From assembly GCA_019414045.1 (NCBI GenBank), contig DXMW01000004.1:61418-125417 (forward strand): 64,000 nucleotides of DNA, in the 5' to 3' direction. The notes beneath the pieces were generated by a model that was given only the letters and a program-made list of their open reading frames with translations, did no database searches and was not told the DNA's origin. The stretch is from Collinsella sp. (GTDB taxonomy: Bacteria > Actinomycetota > Coriobacteriia > Coriobacteriales > Coriobacteriaceae). How positions within the stretch are numbered: position 1 is the first letter of the stretch; each line of letters opens with the position of its first letter. Made by a program: the position numbers and the translations under genes. Positions 32,534 to 41,014 of the stretch are shown here, piece by piece.

Positions 32534-34021
32534 ATGTCCACTACCGATGCTTCCCAGATCCACGACCTGCGCTCCGCGCTCGACTTTTTGCGCGAGATGC
32601 CGGGCCAGCTGCTCGAGACCGACACTCAGGTCGATCCCGATGCCGAGGTCTCGGGCGTCTACCGTCACGTCGGCGCCGGCGGCACCGTTATGCGCCCGAC
32701 CAAAGAGGGTCCGGCGATGGTCTTCAACAACGTCAAGGGCTTTGACGATGCCAAAGTCTGCATCGGCATGCTTGCCAGCCGCAAGCGCGTTGCCGCCCTG
32801 CTCGACCTGGACGAGGAGCACCTGGGCCTCGAGATCGGCAAGCGCTTCGAGAACCTGATCGCGCCCGAGCAGATCGCCGAGGGTGCGCACGTCGACTGTC
32901 AGGAGGTCGTGTACAAGGCGACCGACGAGGGCTTTGACCTGCGCAAGATCGTTCCCGCTCCTACCAACACGCCCGTCGACGGCGGCCCCTACATCACCAT
33001 GGGCCTCGCCTACGGCACGAGCCCCGACGGCTCCCAGTCCGACGTGACCATCCACCGCTTCTCCTGCGTCGACAAGGATAAGCTTGCCATGTGGATTACC
33101 CCCGGCAGCCGTCACTTGGGCGCGTTCTTTGACGAGTACTGCCAGAGCGGCGAAGACATGCCCATCTCCATCTCCATCGGTTTGGACCCCGCCGTGTACA
33201 TGTGCTGCGGTTTTGAGGCTCCCACCACACCGCTCGGCTTCAACGAGCTGCAAATTGCCGGCGCCCTGCGCGGCCACGCTGTCGAGCTTGCCGACTGCGT
33301 CACCGTTCCGCAGAAGTGCATCGCCAATGCCGAGTACGTGCTCGAGGGCTACCTCATGCACGACGAGACCATCAACGAGGACGTCAACGGCCACGGCTAC
33401 GCCATGCCCGAGTTCCCCGGCTACACCGGCGGCGCCAAGGTCTGCCCGGTGATCAAGATCACCGCCGTCACCACGCGTGTCAACCCCATTATGGAGAGCT
33501 GCATCGGCCCTTCGCACGAGCACGTGTCCATGGCCGGTATCCCCACCGAGGCTTCCATCTACAAGATGGTCGAGACCGCTATCCCGGGCCGCCTGCTCAA
33601 CGTCCACGCTGCACCCTGCGGCGGCGGCAAGTTCGTTGCCATCATGCAGTTTAAGAAGTCGAGCAAAAATGACGAGGGCCGTCAGCGCAACGCCGCCATG
33701 CTCGCCTTCTCGGCATTCTCCGAGCTCAAGCATGTGATCTTGGTTGACGAGGATGTTGACATCTTTGATATGAGCGACGTGATGTGGGCCATGACCACGC
33801 GCTTCCAGGCCGACGTCGACCTCATCACCATCCCCGGCTGCCACTGCCACGTGCTCGACCCGTCCAACGACCCCGCGTTCGACCCCACGATTCGCGAGCA
33901 CGGCATCGCCTGCAAGGCCATCTTCGACTGCACGGTTCCGTTCGACCTCAAGAAGAATTTCATTCGCTCGCAGTTCATGGAGATCGACAAGGACAAGTGG
34001 GCCAAGGAGATTGCTTTCTAA
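32534..34021 (+). CDS. UbiD family (prenylated-FMN-dependent) decarboxylase
   Basis: A 495-residue UbiD-fold decarboxylase, the length of gallate and protocatechuate decarboxylases. Conserved pieces are ITMGLAYG, VTIHRFSC (cofactor-binding Arg), the IAGALRG helix, AMPEFPGYTGG (catalytic acid region), IGPSHEHVSMAGIPTEASIY and KHVILVDEDVDIFD. The family uses prenylated FMN made by UbiX to reversibly decarboxylate aromatic or unsaturated acids. ATG at 32534 follows AAAGGAG by 6 bases. Neighbouring ubiX, the LpdD-like fusion and an anion carrier support a hydroxybenzoate-type substrate; gallate or protocatechuate are guesses. Structured element B follows the stop immediately. Confidence 0.9.
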   Translation: MSTTDASQIHDLRSALDFLREMPGQLLETDTQVDPDAEVSGVYRHVGAGGTVMRPTKEGPAMVFNNVKGFDDAKVCIGMLASRKRVAALLDLDEEHLGLEIGKRFENLIAPEQIAEGAHVDCQEVVYKATDEGFDLRKIVPAPTNTPVDGGPYITMGLAYGTSPDGSQSDVTIHRFSCVDKDKLAMWITPGSRHLGAFFDEYCQSGEDMPISISIGLDPAVYMCCGFEAPTTPLGFNELQIAGALRGHAVELADCVTVPQKCIANAEYVLEGYLMHDETINEDVNGHGYAMPEFPGYTGGAKVCPVIKITAVTTRVNPIMESCIGPSHEHVSMAGIPTEASIYKMVETAIPGRLLNVHAAPCGGGKFVAIMQFKKSSKNDEGRQRNAAMLAFSAFSELKHVILVDEDVDIFDMSDVMWAMTTRFQADVDLITIPGCHCHVLDPSNDPAFDPTIREHGIACKAIFDCTVPFDLKKNFIRSQFMEIDKDKWAKEIAF

Positions 34022-34176
34022 GGTTCCGGCGTTCTACCGAACGTCGGACCACTCGACGCTGCGCCCGCGCCTGGCGGGCAATCTGCCCCTCAACTGCGAA
34101 GGCATGGGCATAAGCCCTATGCCTTCGCAGTTGAGGGGCAGATTGCCTCGCCAGACGCGCGCTCGCTGACATTGCC
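34022..34176 (+). repeat. Structured intergenic element, copy B
   Basis: It starts right after the ubiD stop. Helix 1 at 34022-34050 is GGTTCCGGCGTTC, loop TACC, GAACGTCGGACC. The box ACTCGACGCTGC is at 34051-34062. A very long arm pair from CTGGCGGGCAATC (34071) to GATTGCCTCGCCAG (34154) encloses GGCATGGGC, loop ATAA, GCCCTATGCC. The 3' box GCTCGCTGACATTGCC is at 34161-34176. No T-run follows, so it may leave ubiX transcribed. Confidence 0.85.
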
Positions 34177-34212
34177 CGACCTATAGCTGCCATTTTGTTG
34201 TTAGGAGCCGTC

Positions 34213-34791
34213 ATGCCTGAGTCTTCTGTCCGTCCCCGTCGCATTGTCGTTGGCGTGTCTGGCGCCAGCGGTGCCGCGCTGGGCCTTGAGTGCCTCAAAT
34301 GCCTGCGTCAGGCCGGTGCCGAGTCGGCGCTTGTCGTCACGCGCGGGGGAGAGATCACCATCGAGCAGGAGCTCGGCATGACGCTCGACGAGTTTGCGTG
34401 CCATGCCGATGTGGTCTACGACAACAAGAACATCGGCGCCGCCATCGCAAGCGGCACCTATCCGGTCGACGGTATGATCGTGGCTCCCTGCTCCATGAAG
34501 ACGCTCGCCGGCATCGCGAGCGGCTACAGCGACAATCTGTTGCTGCGTGCGGCCGACGTGCAGATGAAAGAGCAGCGCCGCCTGGTGCTCATGGTGCGCG
34601 AGACGCCCTTCAGCGCCATTCATGTCGACAACATGGCGCGCCTTGCGCGCGTACCGGGCGTCATGCTCATGCCGCCCATGCTCACGTTTTACAACGGCCC
34701 CGCCACGCTCGATGACGCGGTGCACCACATCGCCGCCAAGGCGCTCGAGGCCGTCGGCGTGTCATGCGCAAACTATAAGCGCTGGTCATAG
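34213..34791 (+). CDS. ubiX: Flavin prenyltransferase UbiX
   Basis: A 192-residue UbiX/Pad1 protein of normal length. The FMN-binding VGVSGASGAALG is near residue 17, and VAPCSMKTLAGIASGYSDNLLLRAADV contains the conserved PCSMKT loop (about 96-101), with VRETPFSAIH and PPMLTFYNGP further on. It joins a dimethylallyl group from dimethylallyl phosphate to FMN to make the prenylated cofactor for UbiD. ATG at 34213 follows AGGAG by 6 bases. It is downstream of ubiD, separated by element B, and ends at a strong terminator. Confidence 0.95.
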   Translation: MPESSVRPRRIVVGVSGASGAALGLECLKCLRQAGAESALVVTRGGEITIEQELGMTLDEFACHADVVYDNKNIGAAIASGTYPVDGMIVAPCSMKTLAGIASGYSDNLLLRAADVQMKEQRRLVLMVRETPFSAIHVDNMARLARVPGVMLMPPMLTFYNGPATLDDAVHHIAAKALEAVGVSCANYKRWS

Positions 34792-34824
34792 GCGTCTTTA
34801 GGGTAGGATACGAGTAGTGTTTGA

Positions 34825-34854
34825 GCCCGCTGCCCCTGTGGGCGGCGGGCTTTT
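34825..34854 (+). terminator. Terminator of ubiX
   Basis: GCCCGCTGCC pairs with GGCGGCGGGC and TTTT follows, 33 bases after the ubiX stop. Confidence 0.8.
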
Positions 34855-34882
34855 CGCGTCAAAGGATGTGTCAGGAGGACTT

Positions 34883-35752
34883 ATGCAGACGGGCATGTAT
34901 GCGATTAGCGAGATGGCGAGCTTGTTTAATGTTTCGCGCCAAACGCTCATCTACTACGACAAGATCGGCCTGTTTAAGCCCGCCGTGGTGAACGAAAAGG
35001 GCTACCGTTTCTATTCGCCCACGCAGATCCCGCTCATGCGTCTGATCTGCATGCTGCGCGACCTAGGGCTCGAACTCGATGAGATCGACCGCCTAGCCTC
35101 GACGTTCGACATTAGCGAGATGACCGACCACCTGCGCTCGCGGGTGCAGGCGCTCGACGAGCAGATTGCCGGGCTCAAAGCCGAGCGTGCGAGCGTGCAG
35201 GAGCGTCTGAGCTTTTACGACGAGGCAGTTTACTGGCGCGAGCGCGAGGGCAAGCCGGAGCTCAAGCAGTTCGAGCGCCGCTTCGTGGTCTTTGAGGAGT
35301 TTCCAGGCGATATCGAGCGCGGCCGCTCGATGCTTCACCCCACGCTCATGCGGGCCATCCTGCGCATGCGTGCGTTGACGGGCACGCGTCCCATGCGCGG
35401 CTGGGGTGCCATGCTGCGTCGCGAGGCGCTGCATTCCGACGACCCTATCGCCGGCGCGGGCTCCTTTGCCGTGCTGCCGCGCGGTGCCGAGGAAACGCTG
35501 CCGAGCGATCCTGCCGAGCTGACAGAGATTGGCGTCGAGGTGCTGCCCGAGGGCACGTATCTATGCATGAGCCGCTGGGGCATGCCGTACGAGCCCGAGG
35601 GTATCCGCGCCATCGTCGCCTGCATGGACAAACATGCGCTCCAGCCCATCGGCAACGCTTTCGATTTTTGCTACTTGGACACCACGAGCTACGACGAGTC
35701 CCACCAAGAGGACTTCTGCTGCATCCAAATCCCCGTCGCCCTTCAGATGTGA
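34883..35752 (+). CDS. MerR family transcriptional regulator
   Basis: A 289-residue activator. The N-terminal MerR helix-turn-helix is textbook (ISEMASLFNVSRQTLIYYDKIGL, in short VSRQTLIYYD near residue 16, then GYRFYSPTQ), followed by a coiled coil to about 115 (LRSRVQALDEQIAGLK) and a C-terminal GyrI/BltR-like effector-binding domain of about 160 residues. Such proteins bind hydrophobic or aromatic ligands. ATG at 34883 follows AGGAGG. Directly downstream of ubiX, it is the best candidate to bind the CTGTAT motifs ahead of the fusion and SLC13 genes, responding to the decarboxylation substrate. Confidence 0.88.
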   Translation: MQTGMYAISEMASLFNVSRQTLIYYDKIGLFKPAVVNEKGYRFYSPTQIPLMRLICMLRDLGLELDEIDRLASTFDISEMTDHLRSRVQALDEQIAGLKAERASVQERLSFYDEAVYWREREGKPELKQFERRFVVFEEFPGDIERGRSMLHPTLMRAILRMRALTGTRPMRGWGAMLRREALHSDDPIAGAGSFAVLPRGAEETLPSDPAELTEIGVEVLPEGTYLCMSRWGMPYEPEGIRAIVACMDKHALQPIGNAFDFCYLDTTSYDESHQEDFCCIQIPVALQM

Positions 35753-35777
35753 CAAGGGGGCTGCTCCTTCGTCACAT
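35747..35777. repeat. GTGACAAAGGG-type hairpin after the merR gene
   Basis: ATGTGACAAGG and CCTTCGTCACAT pair with one bulged base. It overlaps the merR stop codon and is a degenerate relative of 5199-5231. Confidence 0.6.
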
Positions 35778-35797
35778 TCGCGGTGTGGCTGCTGCCC

Positions 35798-35863
35798 AAA
35801 CCGTCACAACATTCGGCGAAAATCTCGAAAACGAGGAAAAGCGTCGAATGTTGTGACGGTTTT
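35798..35863. repeat. CCGTCACAACATTCG hairpin, copy 2
   Basis: Arms AAACCGTCACAACATTCG (35798-35815) and CGAATGTTGTGACGGTTT (35845-35862) pair perfectly over 18 bases, with inner stem CTCG/CGAG. It differs from copy 1 at only a few bases. The two copies bracket the SLC13-ubiD-ubiX-merR block. Confidence 0.85.
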
Positions 35864-35947
35864 CCTGTCTGTGCCGGCGAGTTCCCGCGCCATCTGGGGG
35901 TATAAGGCTGGCAAGTGTTTATTTGCGAGGCTTAAGGGGCGCCCCGT

Positions 35948-36817
35948 ATGGATATCGATAACTTTGAATGGTGGTATAGCGAGGGCGAGGCTCCGGACGA
36001 AGAGTGGGACGAGCTCGCGCCGTGTGACGTGTCGAGCGACGAGGACGAGACCGGCAACGATGCCGGTGTCGAGCCTGAAGCCGCCTCCGATGCCGCCGAA
36101 CCCCTAACCTTTGAACAGGCTTGGGCCCAAGCCGAGGCCGATGAGGCTAAGGCCGATGCCACAGCCACGCTCGGTGAGCCGGCCGATATGTCCATCTCGC
36201 CGGCAAAGACCCCGCAACCTCGCCATACCATCGACCCCGACAGCACGGCATCCTTCAGCATTCTCGACGTGCCCTCGCAGGGTGCCCAGGCGCCCGCCCC
36301 CACGCATCGCCCCAACCTGGCTCGCGAGGAAGACGCGGCCCGCCGCTCACCGCTCGGCCCCATCCTCATCGCCTTCATGGCCGGCGTCATCGCTTGCTCG
36401 GCGATCGGAAATGTCTGGAGCCACGTGGAGCAACAGCGCAAAGACGCCGCCAAGGTCGAGATGTCTGTCGAGCAATCGCTCAGCCGCACGCGCTCGGTGC
36501 ATGTGTCGGTCGAGGTTAAGGACGGCGCGACGTGGGATACCGCGCGCGGCGATAGCCAAATGCTCATCCATATCGTGGGCCGCACGCTCAAGGGGCAAGC
36601 GATCGACGAGTACCAATACGTCAATTCCGAAGGTGACGGCATCGAGCTCAAGCCCGGCGACTACGAGCTCACGGTCGATGAGCCGCCCGTCGCCACCGAC
36701 GGCACGCGTTACCGTGCCTCAAAGCGCATGGTTCCGGTGAGTTTTAATTCACAGGCGCCCGATACGGTCGATAGCACGCCGCAGGGCGGGTTTGACCTTT
36801 ACGCTATTGCTCAATAA
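35948..36817 (+). CDS. Single-pass membrane protein of unknown function
   Basis: A 289-residue protein I do not recognise. The N-terminal 130 residues are acidic and low-complexity (many Asp, Glu, Ala and Pro) and probably disordered in the cytoplasm. One membrane helix follows (GPILIAFMAGVIACSAIG, about residues 137-154), then a heptad-like stretch (EQQRKDAAKVEMSVEQSL) and a C-terminal domain of about 110 residues outside the membrane with a beta-rich look (ELKPGDYELTVDEPP). The start ATG has a weak SD (AAGGGG). It stands alone between merR and the epimerase gene. A sensor or cell-envelope role would be a guess. Confidence 0.75.
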   Translation: MDIDNFEWWYSEGEAPDEEWDELAPCDVSSDEDETGNDAGVEPEAASDAAEPLTFEQAWAQAEADEAKADATATLGEPADMSISPAKTPQPRHTIDPDSTASFSILDVPSQGAQAPAPTHRPNLAREEDAARRSPLGPILIAFMAGVIACSAIGNVWSHVEQQRKDAAKVEMSVEQSLSRTRSVHVSVEVKDGATWDTARGDSQMLIHIVGRTLKGQAIDEYQYVNSEGDGIELKPGDYELTVDEPPVATDGTRYRASKRMVPVSFNSQAPDTVDSTPQGGFDLYAIAQ

Positions 36818-36896
36818 CTGCACCTGTCGCTCAACCCCGCCGCCAAGAGTGGGACAATAGCCCTCGACACCGTTGTTTACTATTGGAGGAAGTAGC

Positions 36897-37790
36897 ATGT
36901 CCACCGTCACTACCATCAAGCGCGGCGGCCTCATCGCGGCCATCGATTCCATGGGCGCCCAGCTCACGAGCCTTGCCCTCAACGGCAACGAGTATCTGTG
37001 GCAGGGCGACCCGGCCTTTTGGGGCAAGCATGCGCCTATCCTGTTCCCCATCGTGGGATCGCTGCGCAACAACATGGCGACATCTGCGGCCGGCACCTGC
37101 GAGATGCCGCGCCACGGACTCGCTCGCATCGTCGAGCACAAGTTGGTCGAGGTTTCGGAGGACGGCTCCTCGGTAACGTACGAGATCACTGACACGCCCG
37201 AGTCGCTCAAGGCGTTCCCGTTCCACTTTAAGCTCAACATGACCTATGCCCTGACCGGCGACGCCACGCTCACGCAGACCTTTGCCGTCACCAACACCGG
37301 CGACGTGGCCCTGCCGTTCTCGGTGGGCGGTCATCCTGCATTCAACGTGCCCGCCCCCGGTGCCGAAGACGAGGCGTTCGAGGATTACGAGCTGGCGTTT
37401 ACCGAGGCTTGGACCAACGAGGCTCCCATCATCACGCCCGACGGTCTTATGACGTTCGAGGGTAGCTACAAGGCCCCCGATAACTCGGACGTGCTGCCCA
37501 TCACGCACCGCAGCTTCGATAACGATGCCATCATGTTCACCGATACTCCGGGCTCCACGCTCACACTGCGCGGCCGCAAGTCGGGCCACGGCGTCAAGAT
37601 CGACTTTGAGGGTTTTAAGTACATCGGCGTGTGGTCTGCCGCCAACGATGCTCCGTTTGTGGCGCTCGAGCCCTGGACCGGTCATACCACCATGGACACC
37701 GAGGACGATGTCTTTGAGCACAAGGTCAACACCATCACGCTGGCGCCGGGCGAGACGGACGTCCGCAGCTTTAGCGTCACCTTGCTCTAG
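36897..37790 (+). CDS. Aldose 1-epimerase family protein (LacX-like)
   Basis: A 297-residue galactose-mutarotase-fold enzyme. The catalytic acid His is in MPRHGLAR near residue 72, a second conserved segment is VGGHPAFNVP near 142, and the catalytic base Glu lies in VALEPWTG near 258. These epimerases interconvert alpha and beta anomers of hexoses or hexose phosphates; the LacX-like subgroup is less specific. ATG at 36897 follows GGAGG by 7 bases. The gene is monocistronic, and structured element C starts directly after its stop. Confidence 0.88.
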   Translation: MSTVTTIKRGGLIAAIDSMGAQLTSLALNGNEYLWQGDPAFWGKHAPILFPIVGSLRNNMATSAAGTCEMPRHGLARIVEHKLVEVSEDGSSVTYEITDTPESLKAFPFHFKLNMTYALTGDATLTQTFAVTNTGDVALPFSVGGHPAFNVPAPGAEDEAFEDYELAFTEAWTNEAPIITPDGLMTFEGSYKAPDNSDVLPITHRSFDNDAIMFTDTPGSTLTLRGRKSGHGVKIDFEGFKYIGVWSAANDAPFVALEPWTGHTTMDTEDDVFEHKVNTITLAPGETDVRSFSVTLL

Positions 37791-37920
37791 AGGTTCCGCC
37801 GTTCTGACGAACGGCGGACCGGTCGACGCTGCGCACCACCCAGAGCGACAATTTGTCATTCAAAAGGCAAGGCATGACCAGAAGGTCTATGCCTTGCCTT
37901 TTTCATGCCAAGTGGTGCAT
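37791..37920 (+). repeat. Structured intergenic element, copy C
   Basis: It starts next to the epimerase stop. Helix 1 at 37792-37820 is GGTTCCGCCGTTC, loop TGAC, GAACGGCGGACC. The box GGTCGACGCTGC follows. The interior from CAGAGCGACAATTTG through the hairpin AAGGCAAGGCATGACC, loop AGAA, to GCCTTGCCTTTTT is identical to copy D, but the outer arms are replaced by a different pair GCACCAC (37833-37839) and GTGGTGC (37912-37918). The T-run gives terminator function. The 3' box is absent. Confidence 0.85.
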
Positions 37921-38049
37921 GGGGGGGACAGGTTGCTTTGCGCCAATCGTCCTCGTGTGTCTATTAATTTTTCGCGCACATGCCGCGCTGCTGGTTGCGG
38001 GCGTATATCCTGTCTTATTGTCAGCAAAACGAAATTGGGAAGGCACCAG

Positions 38050-38976
38050 ATGCAATCTCGACAACAGCGCGACATGCAGGCCCAGCCGGTATGCAGCCGT
38101 CGCATCTTTTTGGGTAGCGCTCTCGCTGCGAGCGCTTCTGTCGTCGCCGGCGCACTTGCCGGCTGCCAGCGTCCCTCCACGCTGGAAGTAGTTCAGTCCA
38201 CGACGGGCGGCGGTCGCGACGACCTGTCCGATTCTGTGATCGGCAAGGATAAGATCCGCATTGGCATGGAGGCGGCCTACGCCCCGTACAACTGGCAGGT
38301 TTCCGAGGCCAGCGAGTTCACGATCCCCATCGATAACGTGCAGGGAGCCTACGCCGATGGCTACGACGTGCAGATCGCCAAGATCGTCTGCAAGGCTCTC
38401 GGCGGCGAGCCCGTTGCCGTCAAGCAGAGCTTCTCGGGCCTTATCGACTCGCTCAACAACGGCCAGATTGACCTCATCATCGCCGGCATGAGCGCCACGC
38501 CCGAGCGCGAGGAGTCCGTCGGCTTTTCCGACCCGTACTTCATTGGCTACTTTGGCCTGTTCGTAAAAGAGGGCTCGCCCTACCAAAACGCCACCAAGCT
38601 CAGCGACTTCAGCGGTGCCACGGTGCTCGGCCAAAAGGACACCATGCTCGATACCGTCATCGACGAGATTCCGGGCGTTGTGCACAAGAACCCGGTCGAT
38701 TCGGTCCCCACGGTGTTCTCGAATCTGCTGCAGGGCACGTGCGACGCCGTGACCTACAACACTGAGAACGAAAAGGGCTATATGGCCCAAAATCCCGGTA
38801 TCGTCCCCATCCACTTTGCCGAGGGCGAGGGCTTTAAGCAGGAGGTCACGGCGAATGTCGGTTGCCGCAAGGGATCGGACAAACTGCTTAAGCTCATCGA
38901 CAAGACACTCAAGGGCATCAGCCAGGAGGAGCGCGACCAGATGTGGGACGCGTGCCTCGACCGTCAGCCGGCATAG
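38050..38976 (+). CDS. Amino-acid ABC importer, substrate-binding lipoprotein
   Basis: A 308-residue type II periplasmic-binding-like protein. The signal segment has twin Arg (SRRIFLGSALA, residues 16-26) and a lipobox ending LAGC39, so the mature protein is probably lipid-anchored, possibly after Tat export. The body shows the family-3 solute-binding pattern: IRIGMEAAYAPYNW, GYDVQIAKIVCKAL, QIDLIIAGMSATPEREESVGFSDPYF, VLGQKDTMLD. It captures polar amino acids. An inserted EFTIPIDNVQGAY segment lies in the first ligand loop. ATG at 38050 follows GGAAGG. It is first of a three-gene importer operon. Confidence 0.9.
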   Translation: MQSRQQRDMQAQPVCSRRIFLGSALAASASVVAGALAGCQRPSTLEVVQSTTGGGRDDLSDSVIGKDKIRIGMEAAYAPYNWQVSEASEFTIPIDNVQGAYADGYDVQIAKIVCKALGGEPVAVKQSFSGLIDSLNNGQIDLIIAGMSATPEREESVGFSDPYFIGYFGLFVKEGSPYQNATKLSDFSGATVLGQKDTMLDTVIDEIPGVVHKNPVDSVPTVFSNLLQGTCDAVTYNTENEKGYMAQNPGIVPIHFAEGEGFKQEVTANVGCRKGSDKLLKLIDKTLKGISQEERDQMWDACLDRQPA

Positions 38977-38985
38977 GGAGGCAGC

Positions 38986-40134
38986 ATGAAAGGCATCAAT
39001 CGTCTGGCCTCCTTTATCAAGGCCGACCACCGTTATGTGTACCTGGGCACGAGCGTTATCGCGGCGCTCGGCTTGGCATTTAGCCAGCGCAACCCCACGC
39101 CGCTGAGCTTTTTGGCGCCCACCGGCATCTTCCAGGATTGCCTTTGGGCGATTCTTTGGGCCTGGATCGTCGTGTCGGCGGCAGCGCTCGTCACCAAGGT
39201 TATGCACTGGAACGACTATCGCGAAACGTCGCCGTTTGCATCTGAGCGTTGCCGTCGCGGCGCGCGCCTGGGCAGCTATGTCGTGGTTGCCATCGCGGCG
39301 ATCTTCTTTATCGACCGCTGCGTCATGTCGTTTATCGATCTGGTGCAGGTGAGCATTGTCTCGGATTCCAACCCCAGCGACTTTTTGTCGAGCTTGGTCT
39401 ACATGACCTACAAGAGCGGCGACTTCTTCATCCGTGGCATCGAGATCACCATCGCGCTTGCCACCTTCGGCACCGTCATCGCATTCTTCCTGGCGCTGCT
39501 CTTTGTGTTCCTGCGTATTCAGACCTTCGACCGCGTAGACAACGACCTGGTGCGCTTCTTTAAGAGCATCGGCCGCGGCTTTGCGACCGTCTACTCCACC
39601 ATCGTGCGCGGCACGCCCATGATGGTCCAGGGCCTGCTCATCTATTACGCGGGCTTCACCGTTTTGCGCGGCATGGGCTTCGAGACCGCCCAGGCCAACC
39701 AGATTTGGAGTACCTTCACCGCCGGCCTCGCCACCATCTCGCTCAACTCCACCGCCTACATGATGGAGGTCCTGCGCGGCGGCATCGAGTCCATCGATCC
39801 CGGCCAGGCCGAGGCAGCGCGCTCGCTGGGGCTTTCGCAGTGGCAGGCTATGCGCAAGGTCGTGTTCCCCCAGGGCATTAAAAACGCGATTCCGGCGCTC
39901 ACCAACGAGCTCATCATTAACATCAAGGATTCGTCGGTGCTCTCGGTCATCGGCGTGTTCGACCTCATGTATGCCACCACCACCGTCGCCGGCGTGTACT
40001 ACCGCCAGATGGAGGTCTACTGCGTGGCGCTCGTGGTCTACCTGATCCTGACGCTCGTGGCGAGCCGCCTGCTCGAGGCCTTTGGCAAAAAGCTCGGCGC
40101 CGAGGCTCCTGCCACGCTGCCCAGCTCTAACTAG
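38986..40134 (+). CDS. Amino-acid ABC importer, permease with N-terminal membrane extension
   Basis: A 382-residue permease. Residues about 150-370 form the HisM/GlnP-type domain with the ATPase-coupling EAA loop (GQAEAARSLGLSQWQAMRKVVFPQ, in short EAARSLGLSQWQAMRKVV near 270) and the preceding RGTPMMVQ. The first 140 residues add about three extra hydrophobic segments (near 15-35, 45-65 and 95-112) not found in the usual 220-residue permease. ATG at 38986 follows GGGAGG. It lies 9 bases after the binding-protein gene and 22 before the ATPase gene. Confidence 0.9.
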   Translation: MKGINRLASFIKADHRYVYLGTSVIAALGLAFSQRNPTPLSFLAPTGIFQDCLWAILWAWIVVSAAALVTKVMHWNDYRETSPFASERCRRGARLGSYVVVAIAAIFFIDRCVMSFIDLVQVSIVSDSNPSDFLSSLVYMTYKSGDFFIRGIEITIALATFGTVIAFFLALLFVFLRIQTFDRVDNDLVRFFKSIGRGFATVYSTIVRGTPMMVQGLLIYYAGFTVLRGMGFETAQANQIWSTFTAGLATISLNSTAYMMEVLRGGIESIDPGQAEAARSLGLSQWQAMRKVVFPQGIKNAIPALTNELIINIKDSSVLSVIGVFDLMYATTTVAGVYYRQMEVYCVALVVYLILTLVASRLLEAFGKKLGAEAPATLPSSN

Positions 40135-40156
40135 GCTTAAGACGAGGAGAATCATC

Positions 40157-40942
40157 ATGGCAGATACCGCCACTACCGGCACCGCGGCCGCCGCACAAAC
40201 TAAAGAGTCACTCATCCGCGTCGAGGGCCTGCGCAAGAGCTTCGGCTCGCTCGAGGTGCTCAAGGGTATCGACTTGTCCGTCAATCCCGGCGAGGTCGTC
40301 ACCATCATCGGTGCTTCGGGTTCGGGCAAATCGACCTTTCTGCGCTGCCTCAACCTGCTCGAGACCCCGGACGCGGGCCACATCTGGTTCCACGGCCAGG
40401 ACCTTACGGCCGAGCGCTGCAATATCAATAAACTCCGCGAGGACATCGGCATGGTGTTCCAGGGCTTTAACCTGTTCAACAATATGGATGTGCTCGACAA
40501 CTGCACGCTCGCGCCCGTCACGCTCAAAAAGATGAGCAAGGCCGAGGCCGAGAAGGTCGCGATGGAGCATCTGGCGAGCGTGGGGCTCGAGAAGTTTGCG
40601 CACGCCGCCGTTGGTCGCCTGTCCGGCGGTCAAAAACAGCGCGTGGCCATCGCTCGTGCCCTATGTATGAATCCGCAGATCATGCTGTTCGACGAGCCGA
40701 CCTCCGCGCTCGACCCCGAGATCGTGGGCGAGGTGCTCGAGGTCATGCGCAAGCTCGCCGCCGACGGCATGACCATGGTCGTCGTCACGCACGAGATGGC
40801 CTTTGCCCGCACGGTGTCCGACCGCGTGGTCTTTATGGACAAGGGCGTGGTGCTCGAGAACGCCGCGCCGGCCGAGCTCTTCGGCAACCCCAAACACCAG
40901 CGCACTCGTGAGTTCCTCTCGCGTTATCTCGAGGACAAATAA
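40157..40942 (+). CDS. Amino-acid ABC importer, ATP-binding protein
   Basis: A 261-residue GlnQ/HisP-type ATPase. Walker A is GASGSGKST near residue 56, Q-loop VFQGFNLF, signature LSGGQKQRVAIARAL near 158, Walker B IMLFDEPTSALDPE and switch VTHEMAFA with His. It powers the import of polar amino acids by the two upstream gene products. A Thr/Ala-rich leader of about 20 residues precedes the domain. ATG at 40157 follows GAGGAG. A hairpin 24 bases past the stop probably ends the operon. Confidence 0.95.
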   Translation: MADTATTGTAAAAQTKESLIRVEGLRKSFGSLEVLKGIDLSVNPGEVVTIIGASGSGKSTFLRCLNLLETPDAGHIWFHGQDLTAERCNINKLREDIGMVFQGFNLFNNMDVLDNCTLAPVTLKKMSKAEAEKVAMEHLASVGLEKFAHAAVGRLSGGQKQRVAIARALCMNPQIMLFDEPTSALDPEIVGEVLEVMRKLAADGMTMVVVTHEMAFARTVSDRVVFMDKGVVLENAAPAELFGNPKHQRTREFLSRYLEDK

Positions 40943-40965
40943 CCGACCGCAAACGCCTACGTGGC

Positions 40966-40990
40966 AGGGCCGCTCCGGTGGGGCGGCCCT
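40966..40990 (+). terminator. GC-rich hairpin after the ABC importer operon
   Basis: AGGGCCGCTCC pairs with GGGGCGGCCCT around a 3-base loop. No T-run; the next gene starts 25 bases later, so it may be a leaky barrier. Confidence 0.5.
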
Positions 40991-41014
40991 CGTCATCACA
41001 ATCGAAAGGATGTC

